Assembly (NCBI GenBank): GCA_003133325.1
Contig: PKXA01000028.1
Location: forward strand, 24,213-88,212
DNA from: Acidimicrobiaceae bacterium
GTDB taxonomy: Bacteria > Actinomycetota > Acidimicrobiia > Acidimicrobiales > RAAP-2
Length of the DNA stretch: 64,000 nucleotides
Direction: 5' to 3'
The position numbers were made by a program, and so were the translations under genes. The notes below the pieces were generated by a model, which did no database searches, had not been told where the DNA came from, and saw nothing but the letters and a program-made list of their open reading frames with translations. Below are positions 55,213-64,000 of the stretch, piece by piece (the stretch's first letter is position 1; every line of letters starts with the position of its first letter).

Positions 55213-56790
55213 CTACCGCGGTCGGGCCAGCCGCTTGGCCTCGTTGGTGACATTCCAACGGAAGGCCCCGATGAGGTCGCGGGAGTGCTCCCGCACGGTG
55301 TAATCGTGGCGCATGGACCCGTCGGTGAGGGTGCGATCGAGGTCCAGGTCGTTGCGTTCCAGCACGTAGGAGAAGTCGCGTCGCATCGGTTCGGCCAGGT
55401 TGTACCCGAAGGAGCGGTACATGCGGGAGAACAGGGGTCGATAGAGGCGGATCCGTTCGTGGAGGCCCGATGAATGGGACATGGGGTTCTTCGGTCGCTG
55501 CCGGACGTACTCGGGGAGCACGTCGGCGAAGGCGTTACGGAGAACCCACTTCTCCACGCCGTCACGGACCTTGAGGCCCAGTGGAACCTGGAGGGCCAAC
55601 TTGACCAGGGACAGATCGAGGAAGGGGACCCGCGCCTCGACGCCCTGACCCATGGAGATGCGGTCCACCCGTTGCAACTCGGTGCGGCTCAGGTTGCGGA
55701 TGTTGTGGCGGAAGAGCTGCTGGCTGAGAGTGCTGCTCACTTGCCGGTACATGTCGTATCCGCCGAAGAGTTCATCCGAGCCGTCACCCGAGAGCACCAC
55801 CTTGACACCACATTTGTGCACTCGTTCGAAGAGTGGCTTTGTGACGACGGAGTTGATGACGTCGCCGTATTCGGTGAGTTCCGACATGCGTATGGCTGTC
55901 CGAATGTCATCGAGGTGGATATCGCGGGGGCGCATTTCGATGATCTCGTGATGGACGCCGAGATCCTTGGTCAAACGGCGGGCGAAACGGAGGTCATCGC
56001 TGTCATCTGTTCCTACGGTGAAGGCCACACAGTCGGGGTGCATCTCACGGACGTGCAGCAGGGTGAGGGTGCTGTCGAGGCCTCCCGAGAGGACGACGCC
56101 CACCGTCAGGTCGGTGTCCACCCTGACCCGGATGCTGTCGATGAGGGCTTCCCGTACCAGACGGCAGGCTTCCTCGGGGTCGTCAATGGGATCCTCCCCC
56201 TCGGCCAGGCTCATCAGATCCACATACGGTGACAACTGCGGCGTGGTGCTGGGAGTGCCCCAACCGTGGTAGCCAGGAGCCACCTCGGTAATCGGTGCAC
56301 CGGCCCCGACCAGCGCCTTGACCTCCGAGGCCACGTACAGCGTGTCGTGGAGGTGCGACCAGTACAGGGGCTTGACCCCCACGGGATCACGAGCCAGGTA
56401 GACCCGGTCGGTAGGGCGTTCCACCACTGCGAAGGCGAACTCGCCCCGCAGGTGATGCACGGCCTCCTCGCCCCATTCGAGAAACGCCTCGAGGACGACT
56501 TCGGTGTCACCGGTACTGCGCATTTGGCGGCCGAGGGCAATGAGCTCAGTGCGCAGCTCCCGGTAGTTGAAGACTTCGCCGTTGTAGCAGAGGGCCCAGC
56601 GGCCATCGGCCGACACCCATGGCTGCACGGAGTGTTCCCGATCGACAATCTTCAACCGTTGCGTTCCCAGCATGCGGCCGTCTTCGCACAGGGTCTCCTC
56701 GCTGTCCCCTCGCGGCCGGATGTTCTCCATCATGCGGTCGAACAAACCTCTGTCGGCCGCCGAGCCGACGATCAGCGCAATTCCACACAC
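55213..56790 (-). CDS. asnB: Asparagine synthase-type glutamine amidotransferase
   Basis: MCGIALIVGSAADRGLFDRMMENIRPRGDSEE; GVVLSGGLDSTL; VVLSGDGSDELFGGY. Confidence 0.93.
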   Translation of the reverse strand: MCGIALIVGSAADRGLFDRMMENIRPRGDSEETLCEDGRMLGTQRLKIVDREHSVQPWVSADGRWALCYNGEVFNYRELRTELIALGRQMRSTGDTEVVLEAFLEWGEEAVHHLRGEFAFAVVERPTDRVYLARDPVGVKPLYWSHLHDTLYVASEVKALVGAGAPITEVAPGYHGWGTPSTTPQLSPYVDLMSLAEGEDPIDDPEEACRLVREALIDSIRVRVDTDLTVGVVLSGGLDSTLTLLHVREMHPDCVAFTVGTDDSDDLRFARRLTKDLGVHHEIIEMRPRDIHLDDIRTAIRMSELTEYGDVINSVVTKPLFERVHKCGVKVVLSGDGSDELFGGYDMYRQVSSTLSQQLFRHNIRNLSRTELQRVDRISMGQGVEARVPFLDLSLVKLALQVPLGLKVRDGVEKWVLRNAFADVLPEYVRQRPKNPMSHSSGLHERIRLYRPLFSRMYRSFGYNLAEPMRRDFSYVLERNDLDLDRTLTDGSMRHDYTVREHSRDLIGAFRWNVTNEAKRLARPR

Positions 56791-56795
56791 GACGG

Positions 56796-57764
56796 TCAGG
56801 CAGCTACGAGCGTGTTGTATGCCTGTCGAAGGTCATCACAGGCGCTCGGATTGATGCATACGTGCCAGGCCTGTCCCTCGTCGATCACGTTGCAGAGCCC
56901 GGCATCTTGGCGGTCCAGCAATAGATCAGCCAAGGTGTGGTCGGCATCGAATTGGCGGAACCAGCGCATCTCGACATCAGCGGCGTATCCACGACAGTGG
57001 GCGCTGGGGATCATGGCCGCATATCCCAGGTCCCGGAGCCGGTGTTGGTGCTGCACGCTCCTGGTCAGACTGGTCACCCACAGTGGGGGAGTGCCCGACG
57101 GTGCCTTGTTGGCAAAGTCGATGGCCAGTTGGTTCAGCAATACCACCAGTTCCGGACGAGCATTGGTGAAACTGACGCCGGCGGTATGAGGCTGTCGCCG
57201 GGGCATCACCCGCCGCATGGCCCAGTCCCGTGATCGGCCGGCCAATCCCTTGGGTTGGAGCCGATAGTTGAACTTGAGGAGGTGCCGGCTACGGAGCGAT
57301 TCGAGGGTGACCAGCTCGCGCGAGCGCAACACGTCGTCGTCAGATGCAAAGGCGGTCCCACCCACCCACCAGATTGAGTCGATCTGGGACAGGAGGTAGA
57401 TGCGGACCAGGGTCGACACGTCGCTCGCCGAGCTGCGGTCGTTCGGCCGGTAATCGCGGACCTCTTCGAGCAACTTGGCGGCGGCGGCATCCTCCCCGTC
57501 AGGTGAGCAGGCCAGCACGGTGTGCAGTTCGGGGCGCCTGATCCACTCGGTCAGTAGCGCCTCGACGTCCGCCGGCCCCCTTGGGCCGACTCTGGCATCG
57601 ACCTCACGGGTCAGATCGGAGACAACGGATCGGTAGGTGTCGAGATCGAGATCGAGATCGGAGTTGAGCGGTTCGCACCGGTTCATCAAATTCGAGCGAG
57701 TCGGTGGCCATGAAGCCTGCGGTCCTCCCCGAGCACCCATGGTTGTTCCAGCCGACAATTGCAT
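56796..57764 (-). CDS. Putative peptidase M15/DUF5715-like protein
   Basis: PLWVTSLTRSVQHQHRLRDLGYAAMIPSAHCRGYAADVEMRWF ... QAWHVCINPSACDDLR (SxHxxGxAxDV ... WHVCI). ORF ends 6 nt before asnB start. Confidence 0.65.
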   Translation of the reverse strand: MQLSAGTTMGARGGPQASWPPTRSNLMNRCEPLNSDLDLDLDTYRSVVSDLTREVDARVGPRGPADVEALLTEWIRRPELHTVLACSPDGEDAAAAKLLEEVRDYRPNDRSSASDVSTLVRIYLLSQIDSIWWVGGTAFASDDDVLRSRELVTLESLRSRHLLKFNYRLQPKGLAGRSRDWAMRRVMPRRQPHTAGVSFTNARPELVVLLNQLAIDFANKAPSGTPPLWVTSLTRSVQHQHRLRDLGYAAMIPSAHCRGYAADVEMRWFRQFDADHTLADLLLDRQDAGLCNVIDEGQAWHVCINPSACDDLRQAYNTLVAA

Positions 57765-57896
57765 CGCATGTGCGGAACCCTATCGAACATCGTCGACATG
57801 GATGACATCGAGTGCTTACCCCGACGTTGATCGCCACCTCGGAATCGACAACCCGACCAGCCGGCGCGCGGATCAGCTGTTGTGAAAAACCCCTGG

Positions 57897-58802
57897 TCAG
57901 AAGCCATCGAGCAACACCTTCCGGCTCCCGTGGGGTGCCGCGGCCTTTTGGTGTGGTTCCATCACCGGAGGGGCCCAGCGCGACATCAGTACCACTCCCA
58001 CCCCCATCAGGACGAGCGAAAGAACAGAAGCGGAAACGGCGCCGGGCGAACGGTTGACGTGCTCACCGAACAATTCGATTCCCAACAGAATGCTCGAGAA
58101 CGGATCGACGATCAGAAGGGCGGCCTGAGACACCATCAACGGGCCGACATTCAGGGAGGCCTGCACAAGGAGAGTGCCGACGATCCCGGTGACGACCACC
58201 AGGTAGACCGGCCAATGGAAGAAGAGGTGGACCCACCCGTCGCGGGAGAGTATCGCGGTGGCCGACTTCATGAACCCGGCATCGATCGACCACACGATGG
58301 CGGCCGAACTGCCGAGCATGGCGGCTTTGCGTGCCGGTGTCCCTCTCCGGCTCAGGGCCAGCAAGACCACGATGACAGCGAGTCGCCCGGCAACGGCGCG
58401 GATCCAACCGCTGGTGCTCGGTAGACCGGTGCCTTCCTGGGGATGGGCGATGACGAGGAAGCCGACCAGCCCCAGACAGGTGAGCGCCGCCGCCCCCCAC
58501 GTCCGAACGGCTATCTGGTCGCGCAGCCAGAACCTCCGCAGCGCCAGCATGAAGATCAACTCGACCACCAGCACCGGTTGGACCACGGCGATCTGTCCGA
58601 AATACAAGGCGGTGGCCGTGAACACCAAGGTGCCGACCAGGAAGAGCAGTCCCAGCAGCCACAAGGGTTGTCGGACCAGATAGAGGGCTTTCCGCCATCC
58701 CGTTGACACTTCAGGTGGGGCGGACACGTGGGCCAGGCGCTGCACCACCGCCGCCGATGCGTTACACAGTGAACCGACAGCAGCAAAAAGGATGGCAATC
58801 AT
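57897..58802 (-). CDS. DMT/EamA-like membrane transporter
   Basis: MIAILFAAVGSLCNASAAVVQRLAHVSAP...FGQIAVVQPVLVVELIFMLALRRFWLRDQI, about ten hydrophobic segments. Confidence 0.82.
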   Translation of the reverse strand: MIAILFAAVGSLCNASAAVVQRLAHVSAPPEVSTGWRKALYLVRQPLWLLGLLFLVGTLVFTATALYFGQIAVVQPVLVVELIFMLALRRFWLRDQIAVRTWGAAALTCLGLVGFLVIAHPQEGTGLPSTSGWIRAVAGRLAVIVVLLALSRRGTPARKAAMLGSSAAIVWSIDAGFMKSATAILSRDGWVHLFFHWPVYLVVVTGIVGTLLVQASLNVGPLMVSQAALLIVDPFSSILLGIELFGEHVNRSPGAVSASVLSLVLMGVGVVLMSRWAPPVMEPHQKAAAPHGSRKVLLDGF

Positions 58803-59037
58803 GTCGGCACCACGGATCTCCTGCCGGTGGGTGGACGTTGCGTGAACCCTCGCTGACCGACAGTGTACCGACGGGGTTCGGTGTCCGCGCTGAGGGCCGA
58901 CATTCGTGCACGGCCCACGCTGATTCTCCTGCCCGGGGAGATGGGAACCCGTCTCTGAAGGGGCGGAGTGACCGCTACCTGTCGCCTCCGAACGCCAACG
59001 GCGGTCGCTCCGTCAACTGCGGCCCAACGCTGCGCTG

Positions 59038-60972
59038 TCAGGAACCCGGCTCCCTCAGTGCCGGTGAACTCTGCACGTCGTACCAGGCATCCATGCCGCC
59101 ACCCACCACCGGTGCCATACCGAGGGCCCGGGTAAACAGCCGGCTCACCAATGCGGAGTGTCGGGTTGCCCTATCCACCAGAACCACGCCCACCCGGTAC
59201 CGGAGGACGAAGTGACGGACCTCAAGGGCCAAGGTGTTGTCGTCAGCCACCGGGGCACTCACGTAGAAGGGGACGCCACCTGCTTCGTTGATCAGGAAGT
59301 GCTGCACGGCTGGGGGCTGCAGTGGGGAAGGGAACAGCGAGGGGGTGCCGCTGGCGTCGGGAATCAGGGCGTAGCCACCGATCAAGGAGAACCGCATCTC
59401 GGTCACGGCCTGCCACACCATGGGCTGCACATGTTCGGCTGCAGGGTAAGGATAGGTGAGCGTCACCGTGTCCGGAGCGATCCGGTCGAGCTTGGTCGAC
59501 GTGAAGTACGAAGGGATGTCGGTTGGCACGGTCCGATTGGGCCAGCGAGGAAGCAGAACGACCACCGCCAGAGCGGCAACGAGAAGCACGGCCACCCATC
59601 GCGCCGGGCCGAGATGCCCGGCCGGACCTGAGTCCAACCCCACCGTCGCATCTGCCATCCCGCGGGTGCGGGCGAAGCGGCGTAGTCGATCGACACCCAA
59701 TGCGACGATGACACCCACGAACAATGTGGTCAGCATGGAGATCCTCGATGGCACGAGGTCATTCACCAAGGGCACATGCTTGATGAGTGCATCAGGAAGT
59801 GGGATTCCGGTCGAATGCCCGTCGATGTTCAGGGGCGAGCCGAGCGAGAGAACGAACGTCACCACCGCCATGGCGAACGAGAACCGGATCCACCGATGGC
59901 GCCAACTCCGCGCCATGAGATACACGAGAAACAGGAGCAGGGGTATGCCGAGGAAACTGCCGTTTTCGGAGTAGTCGCGAAATGCAGTGAGGTTGTCTCC
60001 GGTGGCCGCCCAGCCAGCCGGCGAGAATCGCTCGAGCGATGTGGGCATCACCGGTCCGAGGAGGTCGGATCGGAGGAGCAGACCTCCGCCTGTGCTCGGG
60101 CCCGCCGTGTAGTGCTCGGGCCCGACGAAGAACACCCACGCGGGATAGGCCAGCAGGGCCACGAGGACGACGACCGCGCAGAGTAGCCCCCCGAATCCAA
60201 AATGGAGGCCGAGGAGGACCTGGCTCGGCCGGGCAGCGGCGAGAATTGCCAGTCCGATGACGGCGACCAGGCCCGTCGTGACCAGCACTTCCGAGGAGAT
60301 GAAGAATTGTCCGGCGGCCAGCAGGCCGAGTGCGACCCCCCACCGTCGAGGATTGCCGGTTCGACGTACGAACAGCTCGAAGACGGCCAGCATGATCACA
60401 GGGGGAAGAGGAATGAACATCAGGTGCAGATGGGCAGTGGACTGCCCGACCATGTACGGAGAGAAGCCGTAGAGAAGGCCTCCTGCGAAGGCCGCTGGCG
60501 TCCATGACGTCCATCGGCGAAGCACGAGGAACATCGACGACGCTGAGATGGGGAAGGCCAACCACATCAGGAGATTGAGGCTGGCAATCGGACCGGCGGT
60601 CAAGGTGATCGGCGTGGTCAACAGGCCCAACAACGGCATCTGGGTGTTGTAGGTGAGGTTGACCCCCGTCGGATAGTTCAACACCGAGGTGAAGAAGAGA
60701 TTGTGCCCGTGGGCAATCGCATGGGCAGTGGCGGCCAAGAACCATGTGTTCAGACCGGCGTCGGCGCACGTGCACTGGGGAATGCGGCTGGGATCGCCCG
60801 GCCATGTGGGGAAGTAGGCGGCCAAGCCGAGCATGCCGTAGATGGCGATGGGAATCACCACTGCCCAAGTAACCTTCGGCACCCGCCACGGATACCGCTC
60901 AGCCCGACTGGTTTCGGTCGCCCGGTGTCTCACGGCGACGGCTACCGCGGCTGGCGGCAATGCGGCATCCAT
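59038..60972 (-). CDS. Polytopic membrane protein, glycosyltransferase-like (GT-C style)
   Basis: NTWFLAATAHAIAHGHNLFFTSVLNYPTGVNLTYNTQMPLLGLLTTPITLTAGPIASLNLLMWLAFPISASSMFLVLRRWT; multiple TM helices. Confidence 0.75.
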   Translation of the reverse strand: MDAALPPAAVAVAVRHRATETSRAERYPWRVPKVTWAVVIPIAIYGMLGLAAYFPTWPGDPSRIPQCTCADAGLNTWFLAATAHAIAHGHNLFFTSVLNYPTGVNLTYNTQMPLLGLLTTPITLTAGPIASLNLLMWLAFPISASSMFLVLRRWTSWTPAAFAGGLLYGFSPYMVGQSTAHLHLMFIPLPPVIMLAVFELFVRRTGNPRRWGVALGLLAAGQFFISSEVLVTTGLVAVIGLAILAAARPSQVLLGLHFGFGGLLCAVVVLVALLAYPAWVFFVGPEHYTAGPSTGGGLLLRSDLLGPVMPTSLERFSPAGWAATGDNLTAFRDYSENGSFLGIPLLLFLVYLMARSWRHRWIRFSFAMAVVTFVLSLGSPLNIDGHSTGIPLPDALIKHVPLVNDLVPSRISMLTTLFVGVIVALGVDRLRRFARTRGMADATVGLDSGPAGHLGPARWVAVLLVAALAVVVLLPRWPNRTVPTDIPSYFTSTKLDRIAPDTVTLTYPYPAAEHVQPMVWQAVTEMRFSLIGGYALIPDASGTPSLFPSPLQPPAVQHFLINEAGGVPFYVSAPVADDNTLALEVRHFVLRYRVGVVLVDRATRHSALVSRLFTRALGMAPVVGGGMDAWYDVQSSPALREPGS

Positions 60973-61088
60973 GGGTCTCGTACCTCCGGTTGTATGTCTC
61001 TCGACGGGCACCCCGACCCGGTGAGTCTGGTTCTTCCGGACCGAGGGCCGAGGGAACAGATGGACTCTGTGGTTCACGGTGGTGATGA

Positions 61089-61325
61089 TCATGCTGCCTT
61101 GCTTTGGTTGAAGCTGTCGAGGACGTGCTTCGGGGTTCGGCCCCGCATCAAGTCCCCGTGGTTCTTCCGTCGGTTGTCGTAGTGCACGAGCCATGCATCT
61201 GCTTCGGCCCGGAGCTGATGGATCGAGGTGAAGTGCCGGCGGCGGAAGGCCATACGCCAGCCCTCCCGGAGAATGGTGCCGTGAAAGCGCTCGTACACCG
61301 AGTTGTGGTTCGGCGACCGGCGTTC
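61089..61325 (-). pseudogene. Truncated IS transposase, C-terminal integrase-core remnant (IS3/IS481-like)
   Basis: SPNHNSVYERFHGTILREGWRMAFRRRHFTSIHQLRAEADAWLVHYDNRRKNHGDLMRGRTPKHVLD; no catalytic domain upstream. Confidence 0.75.
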
Positions 61326-61617
61326 ACAACACGGCGCCGGTGATCGACGGCTCGTCGTTCACCACCAGTTTCCGGGCCAGCGATGCTGCCGTGGTCATCC
61401 GCTCCACCTCCACGCAGAGCGTCCACCCCCCAGGATCGGCCCTCCCCCGGGAACCGGTTGTGGGCCGGCTGTGAATCGATCGCTTCCCGCCGGTCCGGCC
61501 GCGCACCGGCCCCGGGGGGCATCCGGTGCTCGGGAGCGTGCACCTGGCGCCCGGGTCGGGTAGACACTCGGCTGCATCCCAGTGCGGGAACCGGACGGCC
61601 GACGGAGGGTCACGACC

Positions 61618-61975
61618 ATGACAGCGGCGGTGCCGAGCGAACGGGTGACCGGCAACGGCGGGGTGACCGGGGTGACCGTGTGGATCACGGGACTGCCCGC
61701 GGCCGGGAAGTCCACCCTGGCCGCGGCGGTCGAGCGACGCCTGGCCGCGGCCGGTGTGCCCGCCTGCCATCTTGACGGCGACCGGCTCCGGACGGGGCTC
61801 AACGCCGACCTCGGTTACGACCGGGTGTCGCGCCGGGAGAACGTCCGGCGGGTGGCCGAGGTGGCCCGCCTGTTCGCCCATGCCGGGACCGTGGCCATCG
61901 CTGCGCTCATCAGCCCGTACGAGTCCGACCGGGTGGCCGCCCGCGTCGTGCACGAAGACGACTGCTTGCCCATGG
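61618..61975 (+). pseudogene. Truncated adenylylsulfate (APS) kinase
   Basis: GVTVWITGLPAAGKSTLAAAVERRLAAAGVPACHLDGDRLRTGLNADLGYDRVSRRENVRRVAEVARLFAHAGTVAIAALISPYESDRVAARVVHE, then similarity is lost; no 'FVDTPLEVCEARDPKGLY' portion. Confidence 0.8.
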
Positions 61976-62153
61976 AGTTGTGCAGGTGTCCTAATCGATT
62001 GTCCAAATCGGACCATCGACCCGCCGGCCCCAGCGCAGGCGCGTCCTGTGTACGCCGTCTCCTCGAACGGTCGCCGATGATTTCGGGTACCGTCGGCCAC
62101 ACATGTGAATCCAAGGCTACGCATGAACCGTTGCGTGGGGAGGTATCAGAGTC

Positions 62154-63905
62154 GTGGAACGAACCAGGCTGACCCGGAGACGATCAATGACCGCTCTCTG
62201 TCTCACAGCCCTCGCGATCGGTATCCCAACCGCGGTCGTGGCAGGCACCCGAAACGCCAGCGCGTCGTCGATGCACTCGGCGTCATGGGGGAGACCCCAG
62301 TTGTCGAGCTCATCACTGCCGCACTCCGAGCCTGCCCGCCGGATCGCCGGATCGCACCTGGCTCACGCCAACAGCAATGCTGCGTACTTCTCCGCCAACT
62401 GGTCCGGCCTCGTCGATACCGGGTCGCAGGTCACCGGTGTCAGCGCACAGTGGGTGGTCCCACAGGTGCCTCCGTCAAGTATGTCGGAGTATTCCTCCAC
62501 ATGGACCGGTATCGACGGCTGGACCACCAACTCGCTCATACAGACGGGAACTGGGCAAGACAGCTCCAGCAGTGGAACCAGCTACTTCGCGTGGTACGAG
62601 ATTCTCCCGGCGCCGGAAGTCATACTCGGAGTGGTCGCACCTGGAGATCAGATCCAAGCCTCAGTCGTCCAAGACGTACCTGGGACGTGGACGATCACCA
62701 TCGACGACGCCACTTCGAACCAAGGCTTCTCCAGCGCGTTCTCTTACGGCGGTCCGGGCACATCGGCCGAATGGATCGAGGAGACTCCGACCAACAGTTC
62801 TGGCAACATTTTGCCGCTGGCCGATTTCGGCACAGTTGAGATGAGCAATCTGACGATCGGTGGAACTGGTCTCAGTTCAGCAACCTCGAACTCCGTGTCC
62901 ATGGTCAACACAGCAGGAAATGTCATCGCTTATCCGCAAAACATCGACGCGACGAACCATTCATTGCAGATCACCTTTGGCTCGCCCCCGAACAACCCCC
63001 CACCCACCACGACCACCACCACAGCACCCACCACGACCACGACCACGGCACCCACCACCACCACGACCACGGCACCCACCACGACCACAACTACCACCAC
63101 TACCACCACCACGGCACCACTACCGGTGAGGTGTACCCCAGCGAGCGGACACCCGGCAGGACAGGTGACCGCGATGGCCGCCATGCGGGCAGCAAACGGC
63201 TGCCCCGGCTACTGGATCGTGAACACCGGGGGCAACGTCTATGCATTCGGCGATGCCTCCTACCTTGGTGGCCTCAATGGCAGTGTGGCCTCTCCGGTGA
63301 TCGACGTCATTGCCACCCCGGACGGAAACGGGTATTGGCTGATCACGGCGAACGGCACGGTCCGGGCCTTCGGCGACGCCGGGTGGTTTGGAGACATGAG
63401 CGGCCATCAGCTCAACGGGCAGATCATCGCCATGGCCACCACCCCTGATGGTGGCGGCTACTGGCTGGTCGGAAGTGACGGCGGCATCTTCAGCTTCGGC
63501 GACGCCCGGTTCTACGGATCGACCGGCGCCATGCGCCTCAACCGACCCGTCGTGGGTGTGGCCTCCACCCCTGACGGCAAGGGGTACTGGCTGGTTGCCA
63601 GTGACGGTGGGATCTTCAGCTTCGGCGACGCACCATTCCTCGGCTCCATGGGTGCCGCCCCTCTCAACAAGCCGGTGGTGGGAATGACCGCCGACCCCGC
63701 CGGTCGCGGGTACCGCATGGTCGCTGCCGATGGCGGCATCTTCAGCTTTGGAGCACCGTTCTACGGAAGCCTGGGCGCCAACCCTCCGAGTGCACCGATC
63801 ATCGGCATGGCCCCCTCCACCGACGGTAACGGCTATTACATGCTCACTTCGCCAGGCAGCGTCTACAACTTCGGCGATGCCCCCTACCTTGGAGGCGCAT
63901 CGTGA
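62154..63905 (+). CDS. Secreted eqolisin (G1 peptidase)-like protein with Thr-rich linker and C-terminal YWLV/SFGDA repeats
   Basis: Signal-like N-terminus; SANWSGLVDTGSQVTGVSAQWVVPQV..., STWTGIDGW, AEWIEETP; TTTTTAP linker; repeats GYWLVASDGGIFSFGDAPFLGSMG. Confidence 0.8.
   Translation: MERTRLTRRRSMTALCLTALAIGIPTAVVAGTRNASASSMHSASWGRPQLSSSSLPHSEPARRIAGSHLAHANSNAAYFSANWSGLVDTGSQVTGVSAQWVVPQVPPSSMSEYSSTWTGIDGWTTNSLIQTGTGQDSSSSGTSYFAWYEILPAPEVILGVVAPGDQIQASVVQDVPGTWTITIDDATSNQGFSSAFSYGGPGTSAEWIEETPTNSSGNILPLADFGTVEMSNLTIGGTGLSSATSNSVSMVNTAGNVIAYPQNIDATNHSLQITFGSPPNNPPPTTTTTTAPTTTTTTAPTTTTTTAPTTTTTTTTTTTTAPLPVRCTPASGHPAGQVTAMAAMRAANGCPGYWIVNTGGNVYAFGDASYLGGLNGSVASPVIDVIATPDGNGYWLITANGTVRAFGDAGWFGDMSGHQLNGQIIAMATTPDGGGYWLVGSDGGIFSFGDARFYGSTGAMRLNRPVVGVASTPDGKGYWLVASDGGIFSFGDAPFLGSMGAAPLNKPVVGMTADPAGRGYRMVAADGGIFSFGAPFYGSLGANPPSAPIIGMAPSTDGNGYYMLTSPGSVYNFGDAPYLGGAS
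63001..63120 (+). repeat. Low-complexity Thr/Ala/Pro-coding repeat (ACCACGACCACC-type)
   Basis: Direct reading of cacccaccacgaccaccaccacagcacc... translating TTTTTTAPTTTTTTAP. Confidence 0.95.
63160..63900 (+). repeat. Roughly 45-aa protein repeats (GYW-[LI]-..-DGGIFSFGDA.F.GS.G) encoded in tandem
   Basis: Repeated motifs PGYWIVNTGGNVYAFGDASYLGGL, NGYWLITANGTVRAFGDAGWFG, GGYWLVGSDGGIFSFGDARFYGS, KGYWLVASDGGIFSFGDAPFLGS, RGYRMVAADGGIFSFGAPFYGS, NGYYMLTSPGSVYNFGDAPYLGG. Confidence 0.92.
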
Positions 63906-64000
63906 CGCTCTCCGGCGATCAGCTGATTCCGTCCAGGGGGTCGGGCCAGCGACCCACACTTCTCGCAGATGAAGGTCAGCCAACCCTCACATAGTCCGGG

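Noticed and set aside
61324-62124. 266-aa minus-strand ORF over the APS kinase remnant
   Set aside because: Antisense to the clear kinase motif; composition typical of a shadow ORF.
63001-63120. Regular short repeats that could be mistaken for a CRISPR array
   Set aside because: Contiguous, in-frame Thr/Pro/Ala codons with no unique spacers; protein linker.

Overview
A 64 kb window of high-GC bacterial chromosome, by codon and gene content probably an actinobacterium (an inference, with no 16S or marker search). I worked from the supplied ORFs, choosing one strand per locus by recognisable protein motifs, start/stop overlaps and upstream Shine-Dalgarno-like sequences. From left to right: a peptide-type ABC uptake operon with a cysteine hydrolase (1-5.7 kb); secreted S53 peptidase and PKD lipoprotein (6.5-8.8 kb); SNF2 helicase and SWIM protein (9.2-13.5 kb); a sulfur/persulfide region with DsrE-like, DsrC-like, two SQR-like flavoproteins, thioredoxin, a CsoR/CstR-family repressor and DUF302 (14.2-24.5 kb), followed by cydABDC bd oxidase (24.6-30.8 kb); a PAS histidine kinase with a single-domain response regulator; a six-gene group-4-hydrogenase-like membrane complex whose large subunit lacks the Ni-binding cysteines (33.6-40.7 kb); an isocitrate/isopropylmalate-dehydrogenase-family gene at the end of a chain of overlapping small ORFs; MscL with a C-terminal zinc ribbon; a lipid/flavin-oxidoreductase region with a TetR gene beside a perfect 34-bp palindrome; lysS, asnB-type amidotransferase, an M15-like protein, and transporter and membrane proteins; truncated APS kinase and transposase; and a secreted eqolisin-like protein with Thr-rich linker and repeats. 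The best candidates for something undescribed are (i) the putative persulfide-responsive regulon with two identical TACCCCCCTGGGTA sites, and (ii) the Ni-ligand-less hydrogenase-like complex with a candidate shared promoter motif. No tRNA, rRNA or CRISPR was identified by eye.
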